From: Aquabacterium sp.
GTDB taxonomy: Bacteria > Pseudomonadota > Gammaproteobacteria > Burkholderiales > Burkholderiaceae_C
Direction: 5' to 3'
Assembly: GCA_017989885.1 (NCBI GenBank)
Contig: JAGNPA010000121.1
Coordinates: forward strand, 1 to 6,202
DNA: 6,202 bases
The notes under the pieces were generated by a model, which made no database searches, was not told the origin of the DNA, and worked only from the letters and a program-made list of their open reading frames with translations. Position 1 is the stretch's first letter. The number at the start of each line of letters is the position of its first letter. The translations under genes were made by a program, and so were the position numbers. This document shows positions 4,865-6,202 of the stretch, piece by piece.

Positions 4865-6130
4865 ATGTTGCCTCAAGCCGTGTTGGCCCAGCCTTTCCAC
4901 CTGCCGCGGGGCGGGGTGGTGAAGAACCGTGTGTGCAAGTCAGCGATGAGCGAGGCCTTGGGCACCCGTCAAGGGCGTGCCACCCCCGAGCTCGCGCGCC
5001 TGTATGGCGCCTGGGCCGATGGCGGCGTGGGCCTGTGCATCACCGGCAATGTGATGATCGACCGCCGGGCGCTGGGCGAGCCGGGCAATGTCGTCATCGA
5101 GGACGACAGCCAGATGGCGGAGCTGCAGGCTTGGGCGCAGGCCGCCACCCGGAACGGCACGCATTGCTGGGTGCAACTCAACCACCCTGGCAAGCAGGCG
5201 CCCAAAGGCCTCAACAAAGAGAACGTGGCACCTTCGGCCGTGCCGTTTCGCAAGGACATGCAGGCCTTCTTCCCCACCCCGCGCGAACTCACCGATGCCG
5301 AGGTGCGTGAACTGATCGCACGTTATGGTCGCGCGGCGGGCATCGTCAAGCGCGCCGGGTTCACGGGCGTGCAGATCCACGGGGCGCATGGTTACCTCGT
5401 GAGCCAGTTCCTGTCTCCGCATCACAACCAGCGCAGCGATGAGTGGGGCGGCTCGGCGGAAAAGCGCCGGCGCTTTGTGCTGGCCGTGCTGGCGGCGATG
5501 CGGGCCGAGGTGGGGGCGGACTTCCCCATCGGTATCAAGTTGAACTCGGCCGATTTCCAGCGCGGCGGCTTCACGGAAGAAGAGTCACTCGACACCATCC
5601 GGGCGCTGGCCGAGGCAGGCATCGACCTGATCGAGATTTCCGGGGGCACCTACGAGGCGCCCGCCATGACCGGCGTGAAGACGGCAGGTGCGCCGGTGAA
5701 GGACAGCACCCGCCAGCGCGAGGCTTACTTTCTGGCGTTTGCCGAGAAGGCGCGCCAGGCGGTGTCGGTGCCGCTGGTGGTGACGGGTGGCTTTCGTTCG
5801 CTGGAGGGCATGGCGACGGCGCTCACGTCGGGGGCGGTGGACCTGGTGGGCCTGGCGCGGGCCGTGGCGATCGAGCCGGATGTGGTCAACCGGTTGCTGG
5901 CCGGTCAGGCACCGCAGCAACAGGTGCGGCCGATCAAGACGGGCATCCCGCCGATTGACCGCATGGGCCTGATGGAGGTGAGCTGGTACACCGGTCAGCT
6001 CAAGCGCATCGGACGGGGCGAGGCGCCGCGGCCGAACGAGAGCGCCTTGTGGGTCTTTCTGAAGACGGTGTTCAGGCAGATGGGGCTGGGGCGCAAGAAG
6101 CGGCCCACGCGCTTGCGGGCCACGTCCTGA
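4865..6130 (+). CDS. NADH:flavin oxidoreductase, Old Yellow Enzyme family
   Basis: This is a 421-residue FMN-dependent TIM-barrel ene-reductase homologue; the family reduces activated C=C bonds with NAD(P)H. Signatures are the N-terminal VVKNRVCKSAMSEALG strand at 18-33, VQLNHPGKQ at 103-111, the active-site IHGAHGYLVSQFLSP at 171-185 with the His172/His175 pair and Tyr177, the NQRSDEWGG loop at 188-196, and the FMN phosphate region with VTGGFRS at 306-312 and VGLARAVAIEPDV at 328-340. No cysteine cluster or second NAD domain follows, so this is a single-domain enzyme and not a 2,4-dienoyl-CoA reductase type fusion. About 70 residues extend past the barrel (350-421), with a WYTGQLKRIGRG motif and an Arg/Lys-rich end. 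GGAG six bases upstream supports the ATG at 4865. The natural substrate is unknown. It is divergent from the SWIB gene, with only 4 nt to the convergent gene downstream. Confidence 0.93.
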   Translation: MLPQAVLAQPFHLPRGGVVKNRVCKSAMSEALGTRQGRATPELARLYGAWADGGVGLCITGNVMIDRRALGEPGNVVIEDDSQMAELQAWAQAATRNGTHCWVQLNHPGKQAPKGLNKENVAPSAVPFRKDMQAFFPTPRELTDAEVRELIARYGRAAGIVKRAGFTGVQIHGAHGYLVSQFLSPHHNQRSDEWGGSAEKRRRFVLAVLAAMRAEVGADFPIGIKLNSADFQRGGFTEEESLDTIRALAEAGIDLIEISGGTYEAPAMTGVKTAGAPVKDSTRQREAYFLAFAEKARQAVSVPLVVTGGFRSLEGMATALTSGAVDLVGLARAVAIEPDVVNRLLAGQAPQQQVRPIKTGIPPIDRMGLMEVSWYTGQLKRIGRGEAPRPNESALWVFLKTVFRQMGLGRKKRPTRLRATS

Positions 6131-6134
6131 TGGG

Positions 6135-6202
6135 TCAGGGCGTGGGGCGCATCAGGTCGGGATGAAGATCGGCCAGGGTGCGGCAGCCGCACAGGGCCAT
6201 GG
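6135..6202 (-). CDS. 3' end of a gene, probably an FMN-dependent alpha-hydroxy-acid dehydrogenase (partial)
   Basis: A minus-strand frame open to the window edge ends with TGA at 6137-6135. Its last 21 complete codons read MALCGCRTLADLHPDLMRPT and a final Pro. A C-terminal MALCGCR-like helix followed by a Leu-Ala-Asp-Leu segment resembles the end of L-lactate/glycolate oxidase family proteins such as LldD, which are FMN-dependent TIM-barrel enzymes. With so little sequence this is a tentative family call; coding status is supported by codon use and by ending 4 nt short of the convergent oxidoreductase stop. The start is outside the window, and the ATG at 6200 is probably internal. Confidence 0.5.
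   Translation of the reverse strand, partial: MALCGCRTLADLHPDLMRPTP

Overview
The window is GC-rich chromosomal DNA with G or C at most third codon positions. It looks like a betaproteobacterium of the order Burkholderiales, probably Comamonadaceae or a near relative such as Aquabacterium, Rubrivivax or Leptothrix. That placement is inferred from the proteins (an argB, HAD pyrimidine-nucleotidase-like and slmA run, a DUF815 AAA+ protein next to a Nudix hydrolase, and a small SWIB protein) and not from any search. I see no tRNA or rRNA gene, insertion sequence, CRISPR array or sign of recent transfer.

Positions 48-3850 carry five tightly packed plus-strand genes. They are argB (N-acetylglutamate kinase, arginine synthesis), a HAD-family SDT1-like pyrimidine 5'-nucleotidase, slmA (TetR-fold nucleoid occlusion factor), a DUF815 AAA+ ATPase, and a Nudix/MutT hydrolase whose start overlaps the ATPase stop by 8 nt. 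The gaps are about 0-33 nt, so the block can be read as one transcription unit. A possible extended -10 inside the end of the HAD gene and a possible leaderless -10 before the ATPase gene could split it. A 9-bp hairpin at 3854-3875 closes the block.

Positions 3880-4630 carry two minus-strand genes that converge on the first block. The upstream one encodes a 102-residue stand-alone SWIB/MDM2-domain protein with a Lys/Ala/Pro-rich tail. It ends in a textbook intrinsic terminator (4270 to 4246, T6 tract). The second encodes a 76-residue single-pass membrane protein with an Ala/Ser heptad tail. It lies beyond that terminator, so it probably has its own promoter; its leader (about 4111-4196) can fold into two hairpins.

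Positions 4631-4864 are a divergent intergenic region with a 10-bp perfect palindrome near the SWIB start and no convincing promoter pair. A plus-strand Old Yellow Enzyme family oxidoreductase follows (4865-6130). It converges, with a 4-nt gap, on the C-terminal end of a minus-strand gene that runs off the window (6135-6202), which looks like an FMN-dependent alpha-hydroxy-acid dehydrogenase.

Most of the window is ordinary housekeeping sequence. The parts that known families do not explain well are the small heptad-repeat membrane protein and its structured leader. Next in interest are the tailed SWIB protein and the translationally coupled AAA+/Nudix pair.
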